DNA of 64,000 bases from Campylorhamphus procurvoides. Lineage: Eukaryota > Chordata > Aves > Passeriformes > Dendrocolaptidae. The stretch is taken from contig WBMV01008393.1 in the NCBI GenBank assembly GCA_013396655.1, forward strand, positions 186,001 through 250,000, in the 5' to 3' direction. This document shows positions 11,221 to 21,310 of the stretch, piece after piece (within the stretch, counting starts at the first letter, position 1; every line of letters starts with the position of its first letter). The notes below the pieces were generated by a model. That model did no database searches. It saw nothing but the letters and a program-made list of their open reading frames with translations, and was not told the DNA's origin. A program made the translations under genes and the position numbers.

Positions 11221-11530
11221 CATGGGGAGCAGCTGAGGGAGCTGGAGGGGCTCAGCCTGGACAAAAGGAGGCTCAAGGGGGACCTTCTGGCTCTGGAACT
11301 CCCAGGGATTGGGAGATTGGATATCAGGGAAAATTTCTTCCCTGAAAGGGTGCTCTGGTAGTGGAACAGGATAACCAGGGGAGTGGTGGAATCCCCATCC
11401 CCGGAAGTGCTCAAAAGCCCCGTGGATGTGACACTTGGGGACATCGTCAGTGGTGACCTTGGCAATGCTGGGGGAATGGTTGGACTCGATGATCTCTGAG
11501 GGCTTTTCCAACCTAAACAATTCCCTGATT
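11221..11530 (+). mobile_element. CR1 LINE 3' end, different subfamily
   Basis: It reads 'GAGCTGGAGGGGCTCAGCCT', 'GGACAAAAGGAGGCTCAAGG', 'GATATCAGGGAAAATTTCTT', 'GTGGTGGAATCCCCATCCCC', 'GTGGATGTGACACTTGGGGA' and 'GTTGGACTCGATGATCTC', and ends near 'CCAACCTAAACAATTCCCTGATT'-like sequence split by mutations. The 'GATGTGACACTTGGGGACAT' block is absent from the 203/8431 type but present in the opposite-strand copy at 30302-30703, so these two belong to one subfamily. The element is 5'-truncated. Confidence 0.93.
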
Positions 11531-12147
11531 GAACTCGTGGCTCTTCCTTTGGTGGTGTAGCTGTGACACCAAAAACAGCCAGGTTTCCTTCAAGAACATG
11601 AACCTTTGCACTGTGGGAGTGTAACCTGGGCTGTCACCACATGAACATCAGTAGGAACTGCTTCACCCTTGATCACTGTGAGCAGTTCCCAGAGCCATAA
11701 GAAGCCCCAGCAAGTTAGAAATGTGATGCTCCTGAGCATGTTGTGAGCAAAGGGGAACATGCTCAGTAGGTCAGGATTTTAAAGGCCTCTCCTAAAATTT
11801 AAGCCATTTGCCCCTGGGGTGGAAATGGTTGTTTCTGATTGCATAAAGGTTGGGTCTCACCCCTAAAACCCACGTGGGCAGTCACTAGAGGGGGCCAGAA
11901 AGCCACCTGGTAATAACAGGGGCTGGAAAATCAATGTCAAGGACAAGGACTTGACTTCCACTCTCTGAGTAGTCCACTGAGATGAGTAAGACAAGCTCCA
12001 GTGCCTCTGCTTACAACTGGTGCCATTTACTCCATGGATAGTTCCACTGAAATGAATGGACATCTTCAAGAAAAAGAGCATTAGTCCCGTGAGTAAATGT
12101 GACACAATTTGGTCTTTAAATAGCACTACCCTTTTGATGACCTTCCA
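11531..12147. other. Noncoding, nothing identified
   Basis: Unique sequence without supportable gene, RNA or repeat. Confidence 0.35.
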
Positions 12148-12195
12148 CGATCATAAAATTAAGTCTGGAAAGACCTCCAGGGTAAAATCAAACCG
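12148..12195 (-). mobile_element. Relic of a CR1 3' terminus
   Basis: 'CGATCATAAAATTAAGTCTG' followed by 'GAAAGACCTCCAGGGTAAAA' and 'TCAAACCG' parallels the complement of an old CR1 end (TCATAAAGATTGGAAAAGACCTCCAAGATCATCAAGTCCAACC). It is short and diverged. Confidence 0.5.
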
Positions 12196-12834
12196 AATTT
12201 GTCAAAACGTGTCAGAAAGAGCACAGTATGGAGCCAACCTAAGCTGGAATCCTCTCTCCACACAGGGCAAAGTTGGAGGTCGTGGAGGAAACACAAGAAT
12301 GACAGAAGCCAAGCAAAGTCCCTGGCAAGGTGGGATTCATCCTATGCAGGGCACCTCAGTGCTCCTCTGGGCTCCAAGAAACGTGTTGGGTTTGTTTCAG
12401 CAGCAAGAAAAGCTCCAGCCTGGCCTGGGGACTTGCCATGGCCAGTGACACACCCAGAGCATGGCAGCTCCAACACTTGACAGGCCAAGCTCCCAAAAGG
12501 TGGGGGAGTTTCCAAGAGCACCAATGAGGAGTGCCCATGCCAGGAAAACAGAGAAGCTTTCAGAAAGCCACATTAGTGCTGATGGGAAGTTGCCACGAAG
12601 ATGCACTGCAGGATCCTGCCAGTATCCAATTACAGTGAGAGTATCGCTCTGTTAACTCCACTGGGCACCACCTCGGCAGCTCTGGCAGTGCCTTCTCCTG
12701 CCCCCACTCAGTGGCTCAGCATTTAACTCCTGCTCTTTGATTATTGAATGCACAGCCACGGGCCCTGCTGAAGAAGGGTGACCCTTTAAACCAGGTCTCT
12801 TGGCAAGATCACAGAGAATCCCCAAATATTCTGG
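12196..12834. other. Noncoding, nothing identified
   Basis: Overlapping chance frames on both strands at 12199-12655. No domain, no repeat. Confidence 0.35.
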
Positions 12835-13012
12835 CCTGGAAGGGCCCCACAAGTCGAGTCCAGCTCTGAAGGGAATGGCCCTGCAAGGATCAAAAACCCA
12901 AAAGAACAGTTTCTTCAGGTGATTTCCTGCTCTGACCAACAGCACAGACTCCAAAGCAAATAAAACCATAGAATAAAATCATAGAACATCCTGAATTAGA
13001 AGGGTGACCCCA
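12835..13012 (-). mobile_element. Broken CR1 relic in two pieces
   Basis: Two fragments of the complement of CR1 3' ends are seen. One is 12830-12880, with 'GGCCTGGAAGGGCCCCACAA', 'TCGAGTCCAGCTCTGAAGGG' and 'AATGGCCCTGCAAGGAT'. The other is 12963-13012, with 'ACCATAGAATAAAATCATAG' and 'AACATCC...GAAGGGTGACCCC'. Both point to the minus strand. They may be two nested insertions or one element broken by rearrangement. Confidence 0.55.
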
Positions 13013-14770
13013 AACCCCTCAGGGATCTCCCTTTATATGCAGGTGTCACCAGGCTCACTGGAGGGAAGGAGGTCCATTCTGGCCACGTTCAAGCCCCTGA
13101 GGGCTTCTGACATCAATTTCTGTACCCTTTTTGTCCAGGCACGTTCCTGCAGAACTTCTAATGACCTTCTGAGAACTGATCAACAAAATCAAGTTTCCTA
13201 TGAGCAAACACATGTTTTCTTATGAGAGACTCTGTGGACAATGTTGAGGACTCCCCAGCCTGAAACTCTGCTGTTTACAGACCGTTCTGGAGCTGCTGCT
13301 GCAAAGATCTATCTCATGCTAGGCAGGAAAAGGCTCTGCTCTCCTGCTGGACAGCCCCTCATATGCACTGTACCCACACGGCAAGGCTATGCCATAAAAA
13401 AGTCTGATTTGTTAAGAAAAGCTGTCAGTGATGAGAAAGGGAAGATTTGCTTTTCAATTCTTTTCCCTTCAGCTGTCATTAAAAATGATTCACGACCAAG
13501 TGGAAGTCCACGGAACTACAAGATTAGAACTGAGACCTACCATAAATTAAAAGGCTTTTCTTTCTGTTCTTCCCTTGCTGGGTTGGATCAGGTTACCAGG
13601 ACAGGATAATTGTAGGAATCCAGAGACAGCCAAGCCTGGTTTGACCAACTCAACTGCTACTTGCTTAAAAGGTAAGTGATACCTCAAGAAACACATGTTG
13701 GTTACGTGGCTTAAAACAATGGATCCTTGTAAAAAACCATAAACCTTTAGTTACAAAAAGCCAGTTACATGGTAAAATGACATTTCCCATAAGCAGCAGA
13801 GTCAGGGCACTGATAGCAGGGGCTGTGGTCCCTCTGCAGGGCTGCTCAGCAGAGGAAATGAGAGAAAAAGAGCTGAGCACTGCAAACATTCCCAGGATAC
13901 TGAAAGAGGATGTGTTTTCTCCTCATTTCTTTCCCAAGGAGAAAAATTAAGGAATGTAGAAAGTGGAGTAAAGGAGAAAGGAGGGGAGATACAGACATAT
14001 TTGAAAAATGTCTTACTTTTTTCTTAAAATCAGAAAAATCAGAGGTTTAATTAGAGTTTTGATTTTATTTTTGGGGCGGGGGGGAGGGAGGAAAAATCCA
14101 GAAAATGTGGGGCTTGAATGGAAACTTAAGGTTTGGAAAGCAAAACCTTATCATAAATCTCACTTCAGTAAGAAACAATAAATAATATTTATGTTAAAAT
14201 AATGTTCTATTACGATAGCCCTATACTTATTCCAATGCCAACTGCAAACCCACAACCTCCAGGAATTTTTGGACAGTATTAATGAGGCTGGCAAATGTAT
14301 TTTGCCAGAAAGAATTAAGGAATTTTATATACCATTAAGGTAGATTATGCTCCCCCACCACTAAAATACAAGATCTTCCAAGGCCTTGCAAGGAGAGGGA
14401 TGCAAGGCCACAGGGCAAGAAGAACTGAGACAGTGCAGATAAATCTCCTGTTTCTCCTGTCTGTACTAAAACCAAACATAGACCAAATCAAGCTCTGAAC
14501 CATTTGCTTCAAGAGTCCTTGGTTCCTTTTTCTACCTGAACTGGAAAAGGAAAAACAAACCAAAAAAGATGATTTTGCTTTCCATCTCCACGGAGGAGCC
14601 TTTCCCAAAAATCTCTTGGCACGACACCAATGCCCCAAGTCTGCCAAGGCTGGTGAAGTCTGGACCCACAGCCCAATTTCACAGACATTACAGATGACAT
14701 GCACTGCAGGTACCTGAGTAGCAATCAGTGGATTCTTCTCCACTGAGAGCTGGATGTGTCCCTCAGGTCT
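13013..14770. other. Noncoding, AT-rich core
   Basis: No supportable gene. The part 13920-14340 is strongly AT-rich and contains a G-rich tract (listed separately). A minus-strand frame at 14345-14743 has no recognisable domain. Confidence 0.35.
14073..14091 (+). repeat. G-rich tract, putative G-quadruplex
   Basis: GGGGCGGGGGGGAGGGAGG supplies at least four G-runs of three or more with one-base loops. It is embedded in AT-rich sequence, so it stands out. Confidence 0.7.
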
Positions 14771-15080
14771 CTCTGAGGTTGGTACTCACTCCTGTCTCAC
14801 TGGGACCAGAGTTACTGGCTGCCCCTGCATCAGCCACCAGGATGGAATGGCTGTTGCCATAGTCACTGCTACGGTACCAGCCCAGTTCCCACAAAGATGC
14901 TTCAGCAATTTACTCTGGTGATTAAACTGCAGCCATTTATTGCCCAGAATAAATCACAGGGTGAATTATGGGGCTACGACTCCATCGATGGGTCCCGGTG
15001 ACATCACAAACCACAAGAACCAAGCTCGAGTCATCGGAACGCCCGAGATGGAATTATAAGCTCCATCATTCAAACTCTGC
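14771..15080. promoter_or_regulatory. Candidate conserved noncoding element
   Basis: It contains 'GTGATTAAACTGCAGCCATT', 'GCTACGACTCCATCGATGGG', 'TGACATCACAAACCACAAGA' (a TGACATCA CRE/AP-1-like site next to RUNX-like AACCACAA) and 'GAATTATAAGCTCCATCATT'. Many CpGs are retained. It has no repeat and no coding sign. The call rests on composition and motifs only. Confidence 0.3.
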
Positions 15081-15660
15081 ACTTTCTAGAGATTTGATAC
15101 AACTCATGAAGCCAACAAAATGAAAGGCAGAGAGGCAGAGCCAGACCCTCAGGCCAACCATGGACTCTCCTGGCCACCAGGAGTGGTGAGAGGGCACACA
15201 GAGTGCCAGGCATTTGGCACAGCCAGGGGCATGGCTGGGGTTGAGAGGGCTGCTCCACATCAGTGGGACACGACCCCAGAGCCTGCCAGGAGGAGCTGCA
15301 TTCCCACCAAAGGTCTCTGGGGGCATGGCCATTGCAGACCATCTCCCTGTGAAGCACAGGCTGGTTCTCCTTGCCAGCTCCTGTCTGGAGTTGGAGGGGT
15401 GTCCCCTCTGCCCAGGCTGCTGCACCCCTCAGCCAGCAGGCTCAGGTTCCAGGCTCACACCAGTCTCCCTCCAAGCATCCCCTTGGGATGAATGAAGGAG
15501 CTTTTTTTAGAGCAGCCCAAGACAATTTGCTGGCCAAGACTTTTCAAAGGCTCTGGGGCCGTGTCCTGAACAAGCTATAAACTGCTGACAGGGGTTGAAA
15601 CTCTGGCTCTGAGCCCACGGGGCCGGGACAGCCAACACCTGCAGCTGGAGGCTCTGCAGG
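15081..15660. other. GC-richer noncoding spacer
   Basis: Frames overlap on both strands at 15066-15495 without domain character. No gene or repeat is recognised. Confidence 0.35.
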
Positions 15661-15679
15661 GTGAGTCCCATCAATTGCT

Positions 15680-16450
15680 TTGGACGTTCTGGCCCATTAG
15701 ATGTTGTTTGAAATCCTCAAGTATCAGAGAACAGAGCGATCTATAAGCCCAGTGACAGCAGATGGATCTTCTCACTCGTGCAAGTTGTTTGTTTGCCTGC
15801 AGTGCTTTACTAAAAGTTGTATTTAGCAACTTGCAAATGTAAAGCTTTTTCCCTCTATTCTTATGAAAGCTTCAGGCAGCCAGCTCGCTCTTTCTTGAGG
15901 CATGTGATAACAGGAGATGCAAACTACTCACTCCAGGCTCACTTCAGATTGCAAAAAAAAATAAATCCCAAATCCCAATAGAAATACCAAACCAGTACTG
16001 GACTGGGATGACCAGAATGGTGAGCTCTGCCCAGCCACCTTCCCCCTCTCATCCCTATTTCTCAAGTAGAACTTTAGGATCAAGGGAGACAGACTTGCTT
16101 TTCCACTGGTAATTCTCTTTAAATATATACTTCACGGTAGCATTTTAAAAATCACTCATCACTGCCCTAAAATGTGATGCTATTTGAGGTCAGTGGTATA
16201 TTTTCCATTGGGGACAGTTTGACCAATGTGGAGCACTTTAAAATTTCCTCCCCTCCATATGTAGAAGGATAAAGAGGGAAAGAGAGCGTAGAATGATACA
16301 TGTGTCTTAATGTACCATGCTAGACAGAGACAAAACCACATTTTTAATAGCTTTCTCTATTGATTGCAGAACTATTTATCATGTGACTGCAATAACACAC
16401 ATTTGCAGACTTTAAAAACTAAAGCTCTGCTTCAGAAACGCTGGGCTCGA
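15680..16450. promoter_or_regulatory. Cluster of AT-rich candidate regulatory blocks
   Basis: Long AT-rich, repeat-free sequence without coding sign. Examples are 'GTATTTAGCAACTTGCAAAT' near 15819, 'AGGAGATGCAAACTACTCAC' near 15913 (an octamer-like ATGCAAA core) and 'CTATTGATTGCAGAACTATT' near 16357. Several TTTAAAA and ATAAA stretches occur. It is typical of noncoding regulatory sequence, but conservation is not tested. Confidence 0.3.
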
Positions 16451-16935
16451 CTCTGATCTCACTGTGAAATGGTAACGTCCCCAAGGAGGACAACTAGCCC
16501 CATGTCAGGGGGATCAGAAATGGGTCATTTTGCCTCATTGTGCTTCAATGTTAACCTGCTTTAAGATGGGAAGTTGGGAGGAGATGCAGCTCAGAGCTGC
16601 TGCAACCTGGCCAGGGAGCTCTTTGGAGCTGCTTGTGCCCATATCAGATCTGAATTCACTCCTCCTCCTCTACCTTCACTTCTCTCACACACATATTCAT
16701 GTTTTGTCTCTCCCTTCACCCTCTATGCTGCATCGTTACAAAAGGAATGATTTAATTCAGATAAACCAAAGATTACCACAAGCAACTTCCCCTTTGGCTG
16801 AAGAACCCAAGGATGGTGAAACCCTTCTCTGTGTCAGCTCCCCCAGGAGCAAAAGTGTCCCACCTGGGGTGTTCAGGCTGCTATTTCCTATTTCCTTCTA
16901 AGTTTATTTTGCAAAGGATGGGCCCTTTTCTTGTA
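16451..16935. other. Noncoding, nothing identified
   Basis: A plus-strand frame (16530-16901, 123 codons) has no recognised domain and no splice or promoter context. It is treated as chance. Confidence 0.35.
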
Positions 16936-16939
16936 TTGC

Positions 16940-17065
16940 CCTAGAGAACAACTTTACATAAAAAGCTGCACAGCAAAGGATGATAAATTGTTATGGTTAA
17001 TGAGTAATTTACTAATTGCACATTCAGGAAACAATCCAGCATCTCTCCTCTGCCATCCAAAACTA
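16940..17065. promoter_or_regulatory. Small AT-rich candidate element
   Basis: 'GGTTAATGAGTAATTTACTA' at 16995-17014 contains a GTTAATNATTAAC-like (HNF1-type) core and an AGTAA-T-TTACT inverted repeat, followed by ATTGCA. No repeat and no gene. Confidence 0.3.
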
Positions 17066-17244
17066 TTCTGTGCACTATTTGGAAAAAAATAAGAAGCCAA
17101 GCAGAGTATTTGACACTCAGAGCTCCCTGGCACCACTGCAAGATCCTCCAAACACCATGGAAAGGGTGTTCTTCCTAATGACATCAGAGAGATGGTGATG
17201 GTGACAAGATTGCCAGCAGACATTCCCCCTTTTTGCAGGGAAGA

Positions 17245-17900
17245 AGTGACCACATGTATGAGGTGGGACTATTCCCATGCCATCACAGAGCACAGGAATT
17301 GGGCACCAGAATTGTTGGAATGCAGCAAAGCAAAAAGCAGAACCATAACCTTGGAGTCCAGGACAGTGGACTTTTCAAGCATCTACTCAGAAGAATGGCA
17401 GGGGATACAGAGCTGGAGAAAAGAGGGGTCCAGAAGTGCTGCTGACTCTTCCAGCTCAGGAATGGTCCATCCTGCCAAGCAGGAGATCAAGGAAAGGCAG
17501 CAGAAAGATTGTGTGGATGGGCATGGAGCTCCTGACACAACTCAAAGGTACAAGGAACAATATATGATGTAGGAGCAGGGCCAGGTGACCCAGAAGGAAC
17601 AGAGAGACACTGTCTGAATGTGCTGGGACTGATTTAGTAAAGTCAAAGCCTGTCTGGGGTTTAACATGGTGAGGGAGGTGAGGGGCACCAAGAAAGGCTT
17701 GGACAGGCACAGCACCGGCTACAGAAGGATCCAGACAAAGATGGTAAGAGAAAGATATGGGAAAGGCCAAGTTACTCCATGTCTTCCTCACCTGGGAACT
17801 CCTGAGCAACCCAAAGTGGCTGAGCCTGCTTTGAGCAGCACTCTGGACTAGAAGACTTTCAGGAGTCCTCTCCAACATTAACTACTCTGTGATTGTGTGA
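17245..17900 (+). mobile_element. Decayed CR1: ORF2 remnant joined to 3' end
   Basis: The left and middle part matches the CR1 ORF2 region between endonuclease and reverse transcriptase. In order it holds the equivalents of 'GTGACCATGAGATGGTGG' (17247), 'GCAAAAAGCAGAACCATAAC' (17331), 'GGAGTCCAGGACAGTGGACTT' minus a base (17354), 'AGAGGGGTCCAGAAG' (17423), 'GGAGCTCCTGACACAACTCA' (17525), 'CCAGGTGACCCAGAAGGAAC' (17581), 'AGAGACACTGTCTGAATGTG' (17602) and 'GGCACCAAGAAAGGCTTGGA' (17684). At 17845-17900 it passes directly into a CR1 3' end ('GGACTAGAAGACTTTCAGGA', 'CTCTGTGATTGTGTGA'). Most of the reverse transcriptase is therefore missing. Several stop codons interrupt all frames, so it is a pseudogene of the ORF. 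Identification is from memory of CR1 consensus text. Confidence 0.75.
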
Positions 17901-18420
17901 ATGGAGCTGAGGAGAAACACCCCTTTGAAAGCACCAGGCCTGAATAAAGGAGATGCTTCCAAGGGAGAAGGATGCAGGATTTGGGAGGTGTGAGCCACCT
18001 CTCCCTTGGCTCACACAACAGCCCAGACTGGGCCTGATTAGACACCCCAAAGGCAGCCTCCAACTCACTCCCATGCTGTGTGTGTGGAGAGCCAGGGGAA
18101 GCTGGAGGGACCAGGGAAACACAACATGCTCTTTCCAACACAGAGCCCATTGTCTCCGCTGGCCACATTTGCCCTAATCAGGTGCTGGCTCCATTTCACC
18201 TCTGGAACAGGAGCTCCCTGTGAGCCCAACAGGAGGGGGAAATCACCAAACCTAAACTTCACCTTCCCTTGGATTACTCTTTCCCTTCCTCCCTGTGCCC
18301 AGGTGATGAGATGCTCTCACCTGGCCAGAAAACCAAAGGACAGAAATAAAAAAATCAAAGGCTACCAGGAGGAAGGGGGGGCAATGTAAACTGCCTGTTG
18401 TTCTGTGCATGCTTGCTCTT
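17901..18420. other. Noncoding, nothing identified
   Basis: Frames overlap on both strands and no gene or repeat is recognised. Confidence 0.35.
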
Positions 18421-18740
18421 TTTTTCTCCTTTAATTTCAATTTGCAAAGACAGTGAAATGGAAAATGTGCCTCTAATTATTACCCCTCTGTGCTTCCTAA
18501 AAGCCTCTCTCTGAACTTTTAAGTCTCCTCAAGTTTCAGGTCCTCTTTTTCTCCCTCTCTCTTTTTCTCTTTCTCTCTCCCCCTTTCTTTTTTTTATTTA
18601 AACTAATCTAAAAAAGCTATAAAAAGCCTCTGACACTATAAATTCCCTTGTAAACCCTGGGTTTATAGGTTTAATTGCCTCATTTTACTGCCTTGCGTGC
18701 TTTGTTCCTTCAGTATTTTAGAGAGCTGCCCCAGTATTTA
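18421..18740. promoter_or_regulatory. Polypyrimidine tract and AT-rich block
   Basis: 18541-18594 is an almost pure CT tract, followed by AT-rich sequence with 'AAAAAGCTATAAAAAGCC' near 18611 and 'AACCCTGGGTTTATAGGTTT' near 18654. The block is repeat-free apart from the tract. The TATAAAA strings have no nearby gene and are not called a promoter. Confidence 0.3.
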
Positions 18741-20348
18741 GTACAAGCAGGCAAGCTGGGGGAAAAGAGACCATCCTGGAGCCCTGGCCTAGATTTTGGC
18801 TGTGGTCAGAGCTCTGGCATGAGCAGCACCCTACAGAGACTGAGCCTCCAAATGGCTCCACTCAGACTCACACGTGGGGGGAGCTGACCTGGAGAAAACC
18901 AGGGGGAAACCTCAGTGCTGGGAAGTTCAAACCTCCCTTGAGGTGGGATAAAATCCTGCTCACGAGGCTGAAGGGGATGAGAAAACTCCCAGGGTCTCTC
19001 AGAGGGAAAGGGGTGCTGGGCAGGAGTCTTCTGGAGCAGGAAGAGTTTCATCCCTGAGCATTGCTAAAGCACAGGACAGGAATCCCAAAGGTTCCCAAGC
19101 ACTCCCAGGCTAGGTGGTGAACAAAGGAGGACAAACAAGTGAGATGCCAGCCCATGGAATTCCCCATCTAAACAACCTTCTTCTTCAAAGCAAGGCTAGG
19201 GGAAGGTGGACATGAAAACCCCACCGAGGTTCCCCCTGGATCCCTCATAATCCCTCAGTCCCTGTTTGGATCCAAAGCCTTGATGCCCAAGCAATCAACA
19301 AAATTTGCTTCCAACACACACATTTCCTAATTATGCCTCTATCTGCTGAGTGGCTTGCAGAGATCTCAAGCAGAGCCTTGAGGGATGCATCAGATGCACA
19401 GGGACTTCATGTGGGGGATCCAACAGGAGCCTCTGCTTTCATTTTTAGGATTAGAATTGCAAAATGGACCAGCAGAAAGTGCCAACATTCACAGTACAGG
19501 GGTTTTTTTTCCACTACAGAACACACACAACACGTTCCTGTGCAGGTTTTGCCTACACAGCCACCCTGCAGTGCTGGGGAATTTTCACTCCTGCCTTGAG
19601 CTTTGGATCCAAGACCTTGCTGTCCAACAAAAGGGACCAGCACAGTCACTGCACCCCTTTCCCCAGAAGGGTCAGGGTGTTTTTCCCCTCAAACAGCATT
19701 TCCAGAATCCAGTTCCTGGCTCCCACAGAATGGGAGATGACACTCTTGGTTCCTTCTTTTTGCCCTGTCATATTCAGGTTATTAAGAAGAACAGACTATC
19801 CAGGGTTTTGTTCCTGAACTCCTTTCTTTACCAGGTCTAATTCAAGCATGGGAAACAGAAAATACTAGAAAGAAGGGAGAAATAAATGAAAGCCAAACAG
19901 TTTGGTTTTGGCTTAACTGAGGAAATGATAAAGGCATCCAAATGTGGGTTTTATTGGCAAATTAAGGTTTTTATTTTTTCTGCTTTCCTAAAGAGGCAAG
20001 GCTCCTGAATCCTGATGTGTGTGCAGCTTGCACTACGTTCTGGTTTCTGGGAACTTCAGAAAATTTGAGCATTCTTCACTATATATGTCAGGGAGAAAGA
20101 AGCCTCGAGATTATGAAGTGTCTGTAAGTTTTATAAATACAGGTCAGCCAGGAAGGGAGCAAGATACAAATTTGTTTCCCCATCCTTAATCTAAACCATA
20201 CAGAACTTCAATTTCTGTTCCCCGAGTTCCCATTCCCCGAAACGCTTTCCCAGCTCAGGGAAAGGGACATACACATTGTGTGAAGAACTGACTCTGCTTT
20301 TTGTGCTAATGGAGCTAAAAGAGTAACAACCTATTTGTTTTTCCAGAC
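18741..20348. other. Noncoding, nothing identified
   Basis: No supportable gene. Overlapping frames at 19333-19840 lack domains. 19840-20130 is AT-rich. Confidence 0.35.
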
Positions 20349-20500
20349 CACTTCTGATTTTATAGACCTGCACTGCATCTCTCCTCAGCTCCCTCGCAGC
20401 CTGTAGAGCCCTGGTCTGTTTAACTGCCCTTCATAAATGGGATGGTTTTCCCTCTCTTGCCCCTGCACTTCTTTTCTTAGCTGGGTCCTGTGAAGAAGGA
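20349..20500 (-). mobile_element. Very old CR1-like LINE fragment
   Basis: 'TTTATAGACCTGCACTGCAT', 'CTCTCCTCAGCTCCCTCGCA', 'CTTCATAAATGGGATGG' and 'TTGCCCCTGCACTTCTTTTC' follow the order of the complement of an ancient amniote CR1 3' region (ATAGACCTCTATCATATC..., CCTCATATGGGAGCTGTTCC...). Divergence is high, which suggests insertion long before the younger copies here. Confidence 0.55.
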
Positions 20501-21115
20501 AGAAGAAACATTGCCTGTTCGTGGAAAGGGAATTTAAAACCATGTGTTCCCACACAGGGAACAAAAAACACACTGCTGCTTTTAGGCATTAAGCTGTTGG
20601 CAGCAGGGCAGGCAAGAGGAACGGCCGTGGAAGGGGAGAGGCACTCAAAGGATCAAAATCCAACCCAAAAGGAGGTTTCAAACAAATGAACTGAAGAAAG
20701 ACCTTGCTGTTGGTGAAGTTGATCCTTCATGCTGCTCTGCTATCTTGTAAAAGGAGTTTTATTTGCCTTTTTGTAGGAGTCCTGGGAGGAAACTATTAAA
20801 GCCCCAGGCTGGAGGCAGTTTGTGGGGCTGTGGATGCAGCCCAGCGTGCGGGTGTTTGGGTGTGCACGGGGTGTTTTCTGCCTCCCTTTTACAAGGGCCG
20901 GGCAGGTCACGAGGTTAAAGCCAGGGGGCACTTATTTTGTGTTGTAAGAATTTTTACAAAGTGTAAAGGATCAAAGTAATTAGCTGAGGGTGAGAGCCCA
21001 GCACTGTCAGAGAAGCAACGCAGCCTGGCCGGCCTCGAGTGCAGACCCTGGCAATGATTTCACCACCAGCTCTGAGCTGCCTGAGAGGAAACCTGGGAGG
21101 AAGGAGGAAAACAAC
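20501..21115. other. Noncoding, nothing identified
   Basis: No gene. A small inverted motif GTAAGAATTTTTAC lies near 20944-20957. Confidence 0.35.
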
Positions 21116-21161
21116 ATTTTGGATGGAGCCACTGGAATATTTTGGATGGAGCCACTGGAAA
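21116..21161. repeat. Tandem duplication, 23-bp unit x2
   Basis: ATTTTGGATGGAGCCACTGG (first 20 bases of each unit) starts at 21116 and again at 21139. The units differ only in the final base, so the duplication is young. Confidence 0.9.
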
Positions 21162-21243
21162 ATGTCCCAGAACTGTGGCTGAATGAAGCACAGGAGCTTT
21201 GAGGTGTGGATGTTTCAAAGGTAGCAGAGATGCCAAAGCACAC

Positions 21244-21310
21244 GGGCACCCTTTGGGGAGCAGGGCACTCTTTGGGGAGCAGGGCACTCTTGGGGGAGCA
21301 GGGCACCCTC
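21244..21310. repeat. Tandem repeat, 19-bp unit x3.5
   Basis: Units begin at 21244, 21263, 21282 and 21301 with GGGCACTCTTTGGGGAGCA and small variants (CCC for CTC, one G for T). A minus-strand frame of 197 codons (21007-21600) runs through this and the 23-bp duplication; it has no recognised domain. Confidence 0.9.

Noticed and set aside
18605..18635. TATA-box promoter (CTATAAAAAGCC)
   Set aside because: Lies in a generally AT-rich segment with no transcript or coding sequence after it.
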